Below, in pieces: positions 10,908 through 23,527 of a stretch of DNA of 64,000 bases. The notes under the pieces were generated by a model. The model saw only the letters and a program-made list of their open reading frames with translations. It was not told the DNA's origin and did no database searches. The DNA is taken from NCBI RefSeq assembly GCF_019399895.1, contig NC_091867.1, positions 6,151,501 through 6,215,500 of the forward strand, read 5' to 3'. Positions within the stretch are counted from its first letter, which is position 1; every line of letters starts with the position of its first letter. This DNA is from Cardiocondyla obscurior. Its lineage: Eukaryota; Arthropoda; Insecta; Hymenoptera; Formicidae. The translations under genes and the position numbers were made by a program.

Positions 10908-13900
10908 AGAGAGTATTACATAATCGCGTCAACATATTGCCATTAATGGTCAATGCTGCCTTCATATTTAATATATGTACACAGTACAAAGAGAAGTGGA
11001 TTCCTCGATTACAAACCGGCGAAAATAAACGCCGCGGGTATTAACAATATTCGGAGTAATCCTAAAAGATTGCAAAATAACGCGTTTGCCGTCTTCATTC
11101 ATTTTGTATAACAGAAACACCTGTATCGACGACACGCCTGGTTGCTGCGAATAAATAACAAAACAGGTTTGGCTCTAACAAAAATCTCTGACTCCTCGCG
11201 TTATTCGGACGTAAACAACTTCTTAGAAATAATTACGAGGTTCATGATTAGTTTTTCATGGATCTACCACGGTAGAGATGCTGCGTGTTAACGAGACACG
11301 TTGCATCCGCGCTTCTCGCGTGGCTTTAATAGTCCATTATTTTCCGCGCTTCCCAATGAAGCCGCGCTTACTGCAATAAGACAATCCATCATCGCCATTA
11401 TCTCTTTTTTACGTTAACCCGCGAAATCCGCGAAACATGTGAGTTTTCCCGGAGAGAAGACCTTTGTACCTCGAGAAATCCGCTGATTCGCCAATTTGCC
11501 TCGCACTTAGGCAATTAAATGTTTTAACTTTTTTAATTTTCTGCCGCGATCACGTTAGAGATTCAAAAATATAATTTTTTATCAAATGCAATTAGAACTC
11601 AATTAAAAAAATACCTACATGAGACGTATAATGTATGTATGTAAATCGCACGAGGAAAAAAATCATAATTCGACGACGAGCCGTAAAGTTCATCGAGTTC
11701 CGAAGCGCAATGCATGCTCGAATCTGTTCCGCGTTATATCACACGGAGCCCGTTCCGCATTATCAGGCCGTTGTAACTCACTGGTGGCCGTAACCGAGCG
11801 GCGCCGTAATACCGCTCTTCTCCCGCGTGGCGTTCCGCGATCGTAAGTAACTCACGCGCGTTTCTATCGGCGAGGATTTAAACGCCGGGCTGCTTTATAA
11901 ATACGATCCGGCGTGGATGCAGCGGCATCGTAGCATCCGTGGAACGATTTCAGCGATGCGCCGGCCAACTGTCTGCACCGGCGAGTGGCAACAATAATTG
12001 CGGCGCGGATGAATGTAACGGTAAAACCCCTCGATTCCTTTCTTCATCCTTGCGGACGCAGAGAAGAAGAGTACGCGGCGCGGAGCGAATCGCTCGCCGA
12101 AACGCGAAAGCCGGATCGAAGCGCGATCGGAAGCAGGGCTTCAGCGAACGTATTCACCTCGCAATATGAACGCTGCGTGCCGACAGCGCACCTTCGGTAA
12201 CCCCGTCCGCGTGATTAACTGATGGAAACAAGAGTACCTCACCCTAAATGCGGGACGAGCAATTACAAGGAACGCTTCGTGCCGAACGAAGTAGCTTACT
12301 CGCCGCCACATGCGTCAGCAACTAATTCCTCTCCTTTTATTTTCGCGATGGTAACTGCAACGATTACGCGCTGCATGTGGAATTTTTTTTAAGAACTTCT
12401 CCTATTCGTACGAGCACGATAAATACGATTCTGAGCGGAACAGGGTCTAAATTTATTAAGGATTTTAAGAACAAATTTATCACAAAGCTACAAAAGAGAC
12501 ACTTAAAAAATTTGGCGATTTCCTGGAAGATGTGGACAATAAAAAGTACAAACGGTTTTGTAAGTGCTTCGGCGCGCAAACGGACTGGAGGAAATGTGGG
12601 TCTACAGGTCGTCAAACACTCATTGACTCCGATCGATCGCGCCATCGCCAGCAAGGACTCTTCTTCTACGATCGCGCGTATTTTCTGGTCGTTGACCGAC
12701 GTCGGCCGGCGAACCCCGAGACCACAGGTCGCTTCGCCGCCGGGAAAAACTGGGCGAACCAGGGACAGACCGTAAAAACTCACTCGGGCGAGTGAAGTAA
12801 TTGTACGTTCCTCCCCCTCGAGTTCTTTCGCGGCGCTCCAAAAGTAGCAGAAACCCGCCCGTCACTTTCAGCACGTCCCGTTGTCGAATACTTCGAATAT
12901 CTTGTGATTTAGATATATCTAACGTTAAATTCATATAACAGTAAGATATTCCAATTAACCGCCACATAATTCTACACATTTATACTACGAGATTTTTTTT
13001 TCTCGAAGTAACATATTGCCAACCTGATAACCCGATCTTTAATGATGTAAAACGAGCCAAGAATGTAGCTTGCATTAGTTATTAATGCGGCTCTAGATCA
13101 TTTATCTCGATTATATTAAAATATCACAGAATCGTTAAATTATTATTATTAAAAAATGACCGCGACAGGCTAATGACGGTTTTTACCCGAGAGTCAATAC
13201 GCCGGGTAATTCTACGAGATTGATAAGGAAGTTATTCCGGTTGAAACCGGATTCGTCGTCTGTGGCTCGAGCTAATTAACGGTTTCTACATCGTGTCACG
13301 TCAATGAACGACAAGAATATCTTGTATTAAACGGTAAGAGATATAAAAAAAAAAAGGTCATAGATCATCGAGATTGTGATTTACTCGCTGTCTAAAAATG
13401 CGACGTGCGATAATTGTAGAGTAAATCCGCGATGTCACGTACCGTCGCGCATGTAAGGGTATTAGCTCGAAAATATTTCACAAGAATATCGTGAACGAGA
13501 TATTCGCCGACAGGATCGGTTTTTTTTATTCCTCTCGATGAACTTCAAAGAGCAAACATTTGAAACGCCTCACTATTCGGAATACTGATCAACGTCTATT
13601 ACAACACGCGAGCTGATCCAACTATTTCTCTTTTCACGATGATAGCATGTATCAGTACTAGCCGGCAAATTAATAACGTTACTGTAAATTACGTCGAGCA
13701 GGTGAGTGGTCCACATCACGAACTCATTCGCCGCAGGTGCGAGAGTAAGACGTCTAATCTCTCCCGTGCGAAATAAAAGGTTTCGTGTAATCGCCATTAA
13801 CCTCCGCGCTCGTGCGTTGAATTATACTCGATACGCTTCGCCGAGTTTGTTCGTGTGTAACAACCAATCTAACTTCTACGGACCCGTTGATAACCACGAT

Positions 13901-16900
13901 TGCACGTTCCCCCGAAAATAAATATCTCGCGCGAGCTTTTACTCCCCATTTATAATATTTATCTGAATTTATTTATTCGATTTATTAATCCGGATTTAAT
14001 CGCTAGAGCTATCGAAACCACCTAATGAACGTCGCACGTCCTAAATTTAAGTACAGCGACTGAGAATATTAATAGCGCGGAGCGTAATTCTATTTTAATA
14101 TTTCTTTTTTTTTTTTTAATTTGCGGCATGTCTACGTAAAATACAAGACACGTCAAACGACATTTTACTTCACTAACGAGAGCGCTCATGGCTTCCGAGC
14201 CCTTAGGCGTGATCACCTGTTACCATCGGCAATAATCGTAATTACGATAAGATAGTAGCTAGATGGAATGAGATATTATCATTTCGTTGAGACGCGATCA
14301 CATACAAAGTCTCCGCATCGTTCTCCACGACTCGACCGCCGTGTGACTCGAGATTGCTGGTGATTAGAGCGCGCGACTATGGTTTAATTTAATCCCTCGA
14401 GAGTCTCAGGGGGTCGTAAAGGGAACCGGTTGCGTGCGATCGGAATTTGCATAGGAAAGCTCGCGCGGCACCTTTTTGCTCGTCCGCGTCGCGACGGAAC
14501 CTTCCTTTTTCCCGCGCGACTCGTCAACGACCGTGTAACATTTTTCAGCCGGCGATTCTGCGTGCAAATGGGAATTCCGTGCTAACCGATCGGCATGCAA
14601 TAACCGCGTACTCGCCTACGTGTGCCACTTCGTCGATACCGCGAGAGGTATCGAGGTCGGTGCAATTTTTTCGGGACGAACGGGGGGAAAAATCGAGGGA
14701 GCGAAGCACGGAAGAAACGCAATCAGGTGCATCGGAAACCGTATATCAAGCGAGATCAGCGAACTTGGAAGACGCAGAACCGATGACCTTCGCTGATAGT
14801 TCCCTGAACGGCCTAGATTATAACAGAGTCATCCTGCTTCGCAATTGCGATTGATGGAGTCGCGCCTCGTTCGATGTAACACGCATGAGGCGCATGAGGA
14901 TCAAGGGAGGGCACGAGACTACAATTATTCATGAGTCGATGCGACAACGCGTTGAGAATTAATCTTGAGTGCAATTGTATCTTTCGGTATCGCTTCCGAT
15001 TATTGACGCGTTTTTTTTTTTCTAGGTGCAGAATCAATTTTTTTCAAGTGTCATATTTACTAATTTTTTGAGCGGTTACTTCTAACAGAAGTCATGTAAA
15101 AGAAACTTTTAAGCACGCATTTTATATTGTAATATAAAATAAAAATTCAATGGCTCATCGTTCGATTTGTTCGCAAGACGGAAACTCCATTTGCGAATCA
15201 ATTTACACGGCGCGGTTGATTTTTACTTCGGTCCGGCAGAGAAGCAGGTACAACTTGTTACTTGTTACTTGAAGCAACTCGTTTCGTAGCCTATCAAGGC
15301 AGTCGAGTAGAAATGGCGTAAAATGGAAAGTGACGTAATTTTAAATCTCCCTTGGATGCTGTCACGCGAGCAAGCGAAGATGATAGCTGATTTTCGCACC
15401 TGTCATCACCTTTACGAAAGAGACGCATTGATGCGATAAACGCTAGATTGAGGGTCGAATAGTGATCATGACCTTTCCCCCCGAGACACATCAATACTCC
15501 CAAGGCCCGCGTGCATCGCGATAAGGTAATATTAAAAAGAAGATAGAGATATAGAAGTCTTATCGTCTGATCGCACGTAATTAGCTACAAAAAAACAAAC
15601 AATTATCTTTATTGTAATTATTGCTCTAAAAAATATATTTGAAAAATTATTTTTTCTACTACGGCTTTTTATTTTACTACGGCTACCTTCTTTTAAATAA
15701 ATAATATTTTAGTTCAACAACTGCGACATATTCGTTGCCACATGTTTTATGAAAAAAAAATCTCTCAAGAATGTTTCGATAAACTTCTTATATGTGCAAA
15801 GCTCACTGGATTAATAACGCAAATACATCTTCGAACGTTTAAAATATTTCTCGCACTAGTGAAAAGAATCTACGGTTGGATATCTTTATTTTGCGTCGAG
15901 ATTACGCCGCGGGGAAAATATGCGGCTGAGATTCTTAACTTGTAATAATATAAATAGCGGGTCGTATTTCATATTAATTCTTTCGCGCACCGGCGTTATT
16001 ATCTGAATTATGTTCTTCGCGATAGCGTACATTTGTACGAGAACGATTACGTTCTCGCTCGAAACCGTGAATAAGCGCGGACACCTCTCTCGCATTTGTA
16101 GCTCGTAAAATTAAGAATTTACTTGCCTTAGTCACCTATAAAGAAGATATTAACATAGGAAGTGCCTTATCAAGACGCAATTTATATCCAAATTTCGCGC
16201 GACACGCGCGCCTGTTCCTGACAACTTACTCGCTTCCTCGATTTAACTACATCATCCGACAAAACAAAATTGTTAAATGATAAAAGTGGACACGTCAAAA
16301 CGATTAAAACAATGTAAAAAAATGAGGCGTAAAATATAAAATCGGGAAGACTTCAGTAACAGGTAGAAAGACTACTAAAATCTGAATGTCGAAATACCGT
16401 ATCAATCGCGGCGAAGGCGGGTTGTGTAAAAAAATGCGGCGGAATATATTACAAGATGGAGCTGCCGCTATCGTGTTGGCGTGGCACGCTTATGAGAGAT
16501 TTCACGAGATGAAGTCCAGCGAGAAAAACGCGATACAGTTAACGGTAGAGCTCGCAAAGTGGATACGCTTGTTAATGCGAGCTTTAACAGTCTGAATATT
16601 ATCGAGGTGAAAGATTCGCGACATTTAACGTCAACACCGCGACATCGTCCACCGTCTGGTGTCGTATTTTAAATTTTAAAAGATGCGCTCGGTTTATTAT
16701 TAAAAGACGCTGTCGAGATGCTCGCCTCGTCATTACGAGAAGAAAAGTAAAGCAATCACCTGTCCGATATTATTAGCATTGTCACTCTGAAGTACATTAT
16801 TTTATGTCGTGTAATTATTATTATGTCATTTAATAAGTTAATCAAGTACTTCCAATGAGACAAAAAACGAAAATAATGCGCCAAGCATTTTTGCCAACAA

Positions 16901-17475
16901 ATTCTTTATGTAGATTGCTATCAATGATTTATCAGATTTTATTATGTGCAGATCGATCACGACCTTCAATCTTTTAAATACGCTGATGATCAGTTACGCA
17001 ACATCGATAAAAAAAAAAATTTAACTTTAGATTTCCGGAGATCTGTTCAATTGATCATTACAAAAGTGATTGCATTGTAATCTACCATTTATATAAATAC
17101 AATATAGAATAATGTGTGCACGGAACACTTACTGCCCACGCGTTCCCACAGTTTCTTCGATTTTTTCTAAAACATTATTTTGCAGAAATGTATCCGGAAC
17201 ATTAAATTATTAAATATGAAAAATAAAACAAAAGCAAAGAGTTATTCATATTTCATTTAAAGTACAATGTGCAGAGTATAATATCCAGTCGTGCGAAACC
17301 CGTCATTATTATCGGCCTACAAAGATGGGAAGTCGCAATAAGTTATTTGACCCGATTGCCGAAAATTGAGGAGAGCTGAACTTCTCGTTTTGATATTAAC
17401 GGAGTGGCATTCCGGAATCGATGCTAACCCCGAGGGGCCTCTCCGTGGCATTAGCTAAAGGTAGGGGACTATACA
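10908..17475. other. Long intergenic stretch with mixed composition
   Basis: About 6.5 kb. The 11.7-12.9 kb and 14.3-14.9 kb parts are CpG-rich and open in several frames on both strands at once, which points to composition rather than coding. A TATA box at 11896 and a small frame at 16386-16595 are discussed elsewhere. I find no splice-supported coding exon. Confidence 0.5.
11896..11903 (+). promoter_or_regulatory. Orphan TATA box in a GC-rich patch
   Basis: TATAAATA is embedded in GC-rich DNA, with a CAG-type initiator candidate about 25 bp downstream (around 11921). This resembles the core promoters of the secreted-protein genes nearby, but I cannot attach a convincing coding exon to it. 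It may start a noncoding RNA or a 5'UTR exon. Confidence 0.3.
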
Positions 17476-17510
17476 TATAAAGGAGAAAGCCCCGTGCTCC
17501 GGGGGTCCAG
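17476..17510 (+). promoter_or_regulatory. TATA box and CCAGT initiator for the gene at 17523
   Basis: TATAAAG at 17476-17482 and TCCAGT at 17506-17511 are spaced about 33 bp apart, giving a very short 5'UTR of about 14 bases before the ATG at 17523. Confidence 0.65.
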
Positions 17511-17522
17511 TACCGTTCAAAG

Positions 17523-20098
17523 ATGCAGGCTGCCGGGATGTTGCGTGGTACCAGGGCTATCTCCCTTCTGGTACTCCTGGTACCCCTCATTGGCAATGCT
17601 TGTGAGTAAAAACGACGTTCAAAATTCCCGCCCGGACGAATATTGATATGTGACATAAATATGCGGTTGCATTATGAAAAATCAGTGTTGTGCAGTGATC
17701 ACGATTAGGAATTACAGCTAGTGCACCTCGCGATAATGCGAAAATTTTAAGAAACTTTAACTCTAAGAGATGTCAAATACTCTACGAGTTATACCTTCTT
17801 AAATTATGAAATGAGTGAAAAAAAGATTCTTAAATTAAAGTACATTTTTTAAATTATTTTCTAGTAAAAATTAAAGTATTATAATAAATTTAATACTGAC
17901 AAAAGTCTTAATTTTTTTTTGTTTTCTTTTTTTATTACTTTCAGTGGATTTTATTTATTTTAATATTTGAGTTTATTTTAAATCGCATAAATATAAAAAT
18001 TAAAAAACAAATTGTGGGACAGATAAAAGTTTTGCCAAACTGGTCAGATGATTATAACTCGTGATTCGCAAATGGTGGGATAACTGAACGCCTAGTCTAA
18101 CTAATCCCTATGCACGCGATTAAATATCCGCATTGCTATCATAGCCAATAAGCTCGCCTTGCCAAGTGAGCATTTCCACCGTAATCATACGTATTAACCA
18201 TATGTCGTTTCCCACCGCGCAGTTTCAACGTGTGTATGCGACTTCTTCTAGATTCAAGTCCTATTCAATATTTACCAAGTATCCCAGGATATATTCCCGT
18301 TTACATAAGGTATGGGGACGAGCCACTGCAAGGAATTAATCCTGAGCTGGCCGAGGCTTTCGGAGAGACATCAAACTCGGTACCGACATTTTTAATAACT
18401 ATGCTTAATTTTTTTTTTTTTATATATATACGAGAGCGCTTTTTAAACTCGTTAAAACCAAATTCTTAGAGCATACCATAAATGCCGTGCAAATTTAAAT
18501 ACATTTTAAAGAAATATTAATCAGATATCGTGCGATAGAGTTCACAGAAAACAGATCACACGCTCGCGAGCGAGTCCGACAATTTCAAAGACGACATAAA
18601 CGCCTTGCTCGAGGAATCGAAGAGGGAGCATGATTACCCACTCCACGTCCGAGCGGCAGAAAGTCGTTCATTCGCCTCCGTTAATGAGCAAGGAAATCCT
18701 GACAAACCGAAACTTCTAACCATTTACACGTTACCTGATGACAATGATAGGCCACGCAGACGCTATCGAGGAAGGTCTCGGATAAAAAATTCTAGAAAAC
18801 AACCCACCTCTAAGGTATATAAATAAGGAATAATTAATTGTAATTGCTAAATCATGTTTTAATAAGCGAAAATTTTCAAAACAAATTTTACTAAATTAGA
18901 AAATAAATAATTTACGTTAATTTTGAAAAAAATCTTGAAATAATGCGAAAGACTGGTTTTATTCATAGCGGTTAGAATCTTGTCGATGACTCAATGCGCA
19001 TTTATCATCCCGCAGTACTTTTATCATTAAAAATAAAGATTGCTTCATGTTAATTGTATCCGCAGCAAATAGCGTTTGATTCCGAGAAAAAGAATTACTA
19101 ATTTGAATATAACGCATTTTCGATTTCTGCACATCTGTCTTGTTTGACGTTCGCGTATAATCTAAATGAAAAATCTCTTTGATGCCTGATGTTGTTTGTC
19201 GCCTCATCGACGCGGCACATTTAAAGATCCTATCTAAACGTGACTGAGCTTTGCATAAGGTACTGCAATATTATATAAATGATTAAATATCTTGAGTTTA
19301 TTTCCAATGTAGCAGTCGTAAAAACTTAACGTCTGTTCGTTTCATTCACTTGTTAGATTCATAAAAAAAAAAAAATTAAAAAATTAAGAAAAGCAAAGAC
19401 GCTTTAAAACAAAAGAAATTATATACGTTGTTGTTTCCTGTGTACGAAATGGGACGCTCACGTAAAACGTTCTACAGGTCAATCCGCTCTCCGACGAAGA
19501 AAAGGAGGAACTGGAAAAACTAGCGGTCGAGGTGGAAAAAGAGGAAACCAAACCGAACGAGCTCTACGCTCCAAATCCTAGGTATCCTGGATCGCGATCG
19601 AAGAGCACGCATGGTCGACACAAACCACACGACTTTACCGCGCCGATAAAAGTACAAGTTCCGCTCGACGAAGCCCTGAACCTACCGAAAACTCCTCAAA
19701 GCACCGACTTCTCGCGATCGAACTCTGACGTCCCCAAAGTCGAAAAAAAAGAGCCGTCATTTAAAGAACAACCTTTGGCAATTTGGCCCGGCGTGTTTAA
19801 AGTGTCGCCTGTCGACTTGCCGACTGATAATGAAACTTTCAAAAACAGCATATCCGAAATCGACGGAAAAAAGCCGCCTACTGTAAAGATAGATCTGCTA
19901 GAAACGCCACAGAACACGAATTTTTGGGAATCCTCGAACGATTACAATATTGCTGCACCCGAAACTGATGAAGAAGAATCACCTGTTAAGGTGCAACGTC
20001 CGTCGACAATTTTATCGAACGTGAACAAACTCTCACCTATCGATTTGCCAAATCAGAACGAAAATAATGGAAATAAGAAAATAAAAGACTGTGCGTAG
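17523..20098 (+). CDS. Secreted Pro/Glu/Lys-rich protein with internal duplication, four exons
   Basis: Exons 17523-17601, 18252-18379, 18548-18814 and 19478-20098 give 364 residues (phases 1, 0, 0). Exon 2 uses the acceptor CTTCTTCTAG ending at 18251; an AG at 18222 would put a stop in frame. Residues 1-25 form a signal peptide. The mature start has a Tyr/Pro/Ile-rich block (SIPGYIPVYIRYGDEPLQG). An acidic helical region and a strongly basic cluster (RPRRRYRGRSR, a possible proprotein-convertase site) follow. The C-terminal exon is long, hydrophilic and probably disordered. It contains two related units of about 65-70 residues, each with a TPQ-x-T-x-F block and ending in SP(V/I)DLP. Only one Cys lies near the C-terminus. 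No family recognised; being secreted is an inference. Confidence 0.75.
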
Positions 20099-20295
20099 CA
20101 TGCCGACAACCTAGACGTTTTTTCGAGCATAGATTCTTTGAAGAGATTAACGTAGAATTATTTTTACTAATAATTAGGGTAATTGTACTTGGAGAATTTG
20201 ATAGGAAAAAAATCGAAATATGTATGTAAAAAAATATTTTTTAATCAAAGAAACGCATAATTAATTGTAAACGAAAAAAAAATTAGGCGACTCAC

Positions 20296-20339
20296 CAATC
20301 TGCATGAGCTTCAGCGGAGTTGTAAAGTTCTGCCGGTGA
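20296..20339 (-). other. Candidate 44-nt minus-strand exon
   Basis: Read on the minus strand it is bounded by TTATGTTACAG before 20339 and a strong GTGAGT donor after 20296. It contains ATGCAGATTG at its 3' end, so it could hold the start codon of a protein beginning MQI followed by a phase-1 intron. It pairs with the exon at 20453-20535 and has a look-alike at 55000-55038. The downstream exons are not identified. Confidence 0.35.
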
Positions 20340-20452
20340 CTGTAACATAAAAAAGAAAACATTAATATAGACATGCCAGTTAATTAATAAAGTTAATAAA
20401 AAAAATTAATTTTTTTTTACTTAAAGATTTTATTTGAAGAATTAATTCTCAC

Positions 20453-20535
20453 CTAAAAGTTGCTCCGCCGATGCAGGATGCCCGTCCCGGGCCTGCTCCT
20501 CCTCTCAGATGGGACGTGTCGAGTCATCCTTCCGC
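20453..20535 (-). other. Candidate minus-strand first exon with TATA promoter
   Basis: On the minus strand TATAAAAT (20567-20574) lies about 30-40 bp upstream of this segment, which ends in a good donor (TTTTAG|GTGAGA) at 20453. A short frame of 24 codons starts at an ATG near 20527 and meets TAG exactly at the exon end, so it is either a small upstream frame or untranslated. An additional splice acceptor near 20778 and a donor at 20941 suggest a further alternative 5' exon at about 20941-21146. Confidence 0.35.
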
Positions 20536-21304
20536 GCACAAGTCACTCGCGAACACCCCGACCGTGATTTTATAATCGCGACAATTACTCAATGATCACT
20601 TTCGCGCGTTCTATGTTCGGCACTCGCGTTTAGAAAAAAGTCGTATGTCAAAAAATTCCGCCCGAATATTTTACGGAACTCCCGGAACGACCGACGAACC
20701 GACTGCGGTTCGATTAATTATTAATATCGGCGGTGACGGCACTTTCGATGGCAGCGGTGAATGCAGCTACGTCGATCTGTAACAAAAAGAAATACATAAT
20801 TTAATTGTAAAGATGCCACAAATATTCAATCTTCAAAAAAAAAATACACGCGCTTTTAAATATTATATCAAATGAAATAAATAAAAAATTTTCCATTACG
20901 ATAAGCTACTAGTTGTATGTTTCAAAAGAGTGATTCTTACCTTTCCGAAACATAAAAATCACTTCGGTGAGACGTACGCGTAAGAATATAACTTATATTA
21001 ACAAAAGAAGACGCAATCACACGAAAAATCGGTAAGAGAAGTGCCGGGAGGTCCACGTTGACCGCAATTACATAGTACATTCGGCACGAACACGCGGTCG
21101 CTGAGTAATGCGTACATGTGCTCGCGCGACCGCTGGAGAAAGACAAAGCGAGAGTGGGAGTAGTGGGAAAACAGCCTAGTAAATATGATATAGTTTCCTT
21201 ATGATATCTGGTATTTTAAATTAAGATAACAGAAGATTAACATATAAATTTTCTTAATTACGAAGCGACGTAACAAACACGAAAAGTTGATGAGTTACGC
21301 ATGA

Positions 21305-21460
21305 ATTAACTTGTAAAAAAAGAAAAAAAAAAAAAAATTAAATTTAAATAAAATAAAAATTATTATATAATTACACGTTTAAGTTCGTAGTTCTAAGTAC
21401 AGTTATATTTAATTTTATTCTATTTAAATTTAATTTTTTTTTCTTTTTTTACAAGTTAAT
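21305..21460. mobile_element. Short AT-rich foldback element
   Basis: The ends are ATTAACTTGTAAAAAAAG and its reverse complement, and the arms stay complementary for about 50 bp through an A/T-rich block (AAATTTAAATA core). A spacer of about 50 bp separates them. It has the size and shape of a small MITE or hairpin. It sits between the candidate minus-strand 5' exons and MED30. Confidence 0.6.
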
Positions 21461-22185
21461 CTATCCTTGGGCAAAATGCAAAAAAAAAAACCTCAAAAAA
21501 TCTTTTCTTCGACAGCTGATGCAGATATTCGGTTTTATCAGTAGCGGGTAGTGTCGCGTGATAAAGCTGTCGATGAAATATCGACGTATTATCGTTTATA
21601 AATATAAGATGTCTTATCCGCTTACGTCGCATTGTCAAAACATTGTTCGCTACTTGCGAAAGGAAAAAGTGGAGAGTGCGTGCATGCGGATAATGATAAC
21701 TGTATTGCCTGCGTAGCATGTAGTGCATTGAGCGATGCATACAAGAATTTTCTCACGTGACGAAGAGTGGAAACGCGTTTGTTTGACGGCTTTTTACACG
21801 CGTGTGTCGAAGAGAAAGACTTCCACATGATTTTCTCATAAGCAACGTGACATTATTCGGCGAATTAGAGATAAACTAATCAGGTAATTTGGCAATAATA
21901 AAGACAAAAAAAAATTTTTTGACATTATTGACAACGATGACATTAATGAAACAATGTGAGAAGCCTCCTTCTATTCTTCACATAAAATATTCAGAGGCGT
22001 GAAACTGTGAAACTAACTGCAATTTTTCCCGAGTTAACTAGTATTTAAAAGTGAAAATTGCACTTTACAGGCACAAGTGGTTAACGTGGTTAACCTCAAA
22101 ATGACAATTCATACTTCATCTTGATTTCTGTTTTAGCAGACTGATTACTCAATTGATAAGGATTATTTTTAAATAAGGCACACTC
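21461..22185. other. Spacer upstream of MED30
   Basis: It holds the presumed MED30 promoter and 5'UTR. I see no clear TATA box close to the ATG, as expected for a housekeeping gene. Minus-strand frames here have no support. Confidence 0.4.
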
Positions 22186-23427
22186 ATGGCTGGGCAACAA
22201 CATCCTTTTTTATCTGGATTTCCTAATGTGCAGCAGTCCGCTATGCGCACACAGTTTGGTGGTGGACAAATGGTTTCTGGTTTGATGGGGCCACAACAAG
22301 GGAGTGCGTGTTGAAAGTTTCTTTTTATTTATTATTAAATATTAAGTGTGGAATATTAAATGTGTATATTAAATTATACTATTTGTTCCACGGCTAACAA
22401 ATTATTTATAAGTTAATGGACTTGACATTTATAAAATAACAAGAGTTTTGACAGTCTATTTCAAACTAAAGAATAAAAAAATATATTTATAACTGTTGTT
22501 TTAGATATGGTGAGCTCTCAACAATTTGGCATGGGAGTGGGAGTTGGAGTGGGTGTTGGCAATGTTGGCTCTAATGCCATGGGAATGCCTAATACTCAGC
22601 AAGTTTTGGCCCAGCAGCAGCAGCAACAGCAGTCTATGGCGATTCAACAGCAAATGCAACAGATGCAACAGCAGCAGTTGCAACTACAGCAGCAACAGCA
22701 AGCTGCCATGGTACAGCAAAATAATCAAGCTAATAATCAGGCCACAACACCACAGACTCCTGTACCACCTACTCAACCACCGCCTCGACAACAACAGAAT
22801 AAGGAGTTTAATACTGCCAGCTTGTGTAGATATGGGCAAGAGACTGTGCAAGAAATTGTCAGCCGTACCCTAGAACTCTTTCAAACTCTCAAAGTCCTTC
22901 AACCACCTAATGGTTATTTTTTAATCTAGTACAATACAATTTTGTTAAATTTTTTGTACGCGTCTTTTTACATTATTGTATTTGTGAACGTAGGTACTGG
23001 ACAGGGAGCAAATATGGCGAATGAAAAAAAGAAAAAAGTCTACGAGCAATTAGAAATGATCAAAATGATGTTCAAACGCCTGAGACTGATATACGAAAAG
23101 TGTAATGAAAACTGTCAGCTGCAAGGGATGGAGTACACGCATATAGAAAGTTTAATTCCATTGAAGGAGGAATGGGATATGAAATCCGACGAGAAGAAGA
23201 CATCGGAGGCCTACAGACTCACCTGCGAGGAGAGGAAGGAAATTATGGAGGTGAGGCGAGTGAAATTATATTGATTAATGCACGACTACTGAATTAAGCT
23301 CTATTAAAAGATGAACTCTCCTTTTCAGCAAGTGGTATTGAAAAATAGGCATATTAAGGAAATAATTGACCATCTAAGGCGCATTATTTCAGAAATAAAT
23401 ACAATGTTAAATATGCGTCGATCTTAG
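22186..23427 (+). CDS. MED30: Mediator complex subunit 30
   Basis: Exons 22186-22303, 22505-22912, 22994-23250 and 23329-23427 give 293 residues (phases 1, 1, 0). MED30 is a head-module subunit of the Mediator coactivator, which links transcription factors to RNA polymerase II in the nucleus. The conserved part is residues about 140-293. It opens with the block around LCRYGQETVQEIVSRTLELF, followed by a coiled-coil region (LEMIKMMFKRLRLIYEKCNE) and the C-terminal helix ending near EINTMLN. The N-terminal half is an extension rich in Gly/Val and then Gln (about residues 73-125) and Pro. Insect MED30 proteins often carry such Gln-rich N-termini, making them longer than the 178-residue human form. 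The donor after exon 2 (GTTATT) is weak, but the frame demands it. AATAAA is at 23479-23484. Confidence 0.95.
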
Positions 23428-23451
23428 GTTACCAAATATAGATAATTATGT

Positions 23452-23457
23452 TTTATT
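23452..23457 (-). terminator. Polyadenylation signal of Gemin7, inside the MED30 3'UTR
   Basis: Minus-strand AATAAA. It lies between the MED30 stop (23427) and the MED30 AATAAA (23479), so the two convergent transcripts should overlap by several tens of bases. Confidence 0.6.
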
Positions 23458-23527
23458 ATTATAAATGTACATTTAAGGAATAAATTTCTTTTTGCAACAA
23501 CATCACTGGAATTACCTAATATTTCTT

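Noticed and set aside
12364..12979. Overlapping long frames on both strands (up to 139 codons)
   Set aside because: Open in several frames at once, no splice context, no recognisable domain; CpG-rich composition explains the lack of stops.
14447..14854. Plus-strand 135-codon frame
   Set aside because: Arg/Ser/Ala-rich reading of GC-rich DNA, no signal peptide or family resemblance, opposite strand also partly open.
16386..16595. 69-codon frame starting with a true ATG (MSKYRINRGEGG...)
   Set aside because: Plausible composition, but no promoter, splice sites or similarity that I can recognise; kept out as unsupported.
18223..18251. Alternative acceptor at 18222 for exon 2 of the 17523 gene
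   Set aside because: Joining there puts TAG in frame after nine codons; the CTTCTTCTAG acceptor ending at 18251 keeps the frame.
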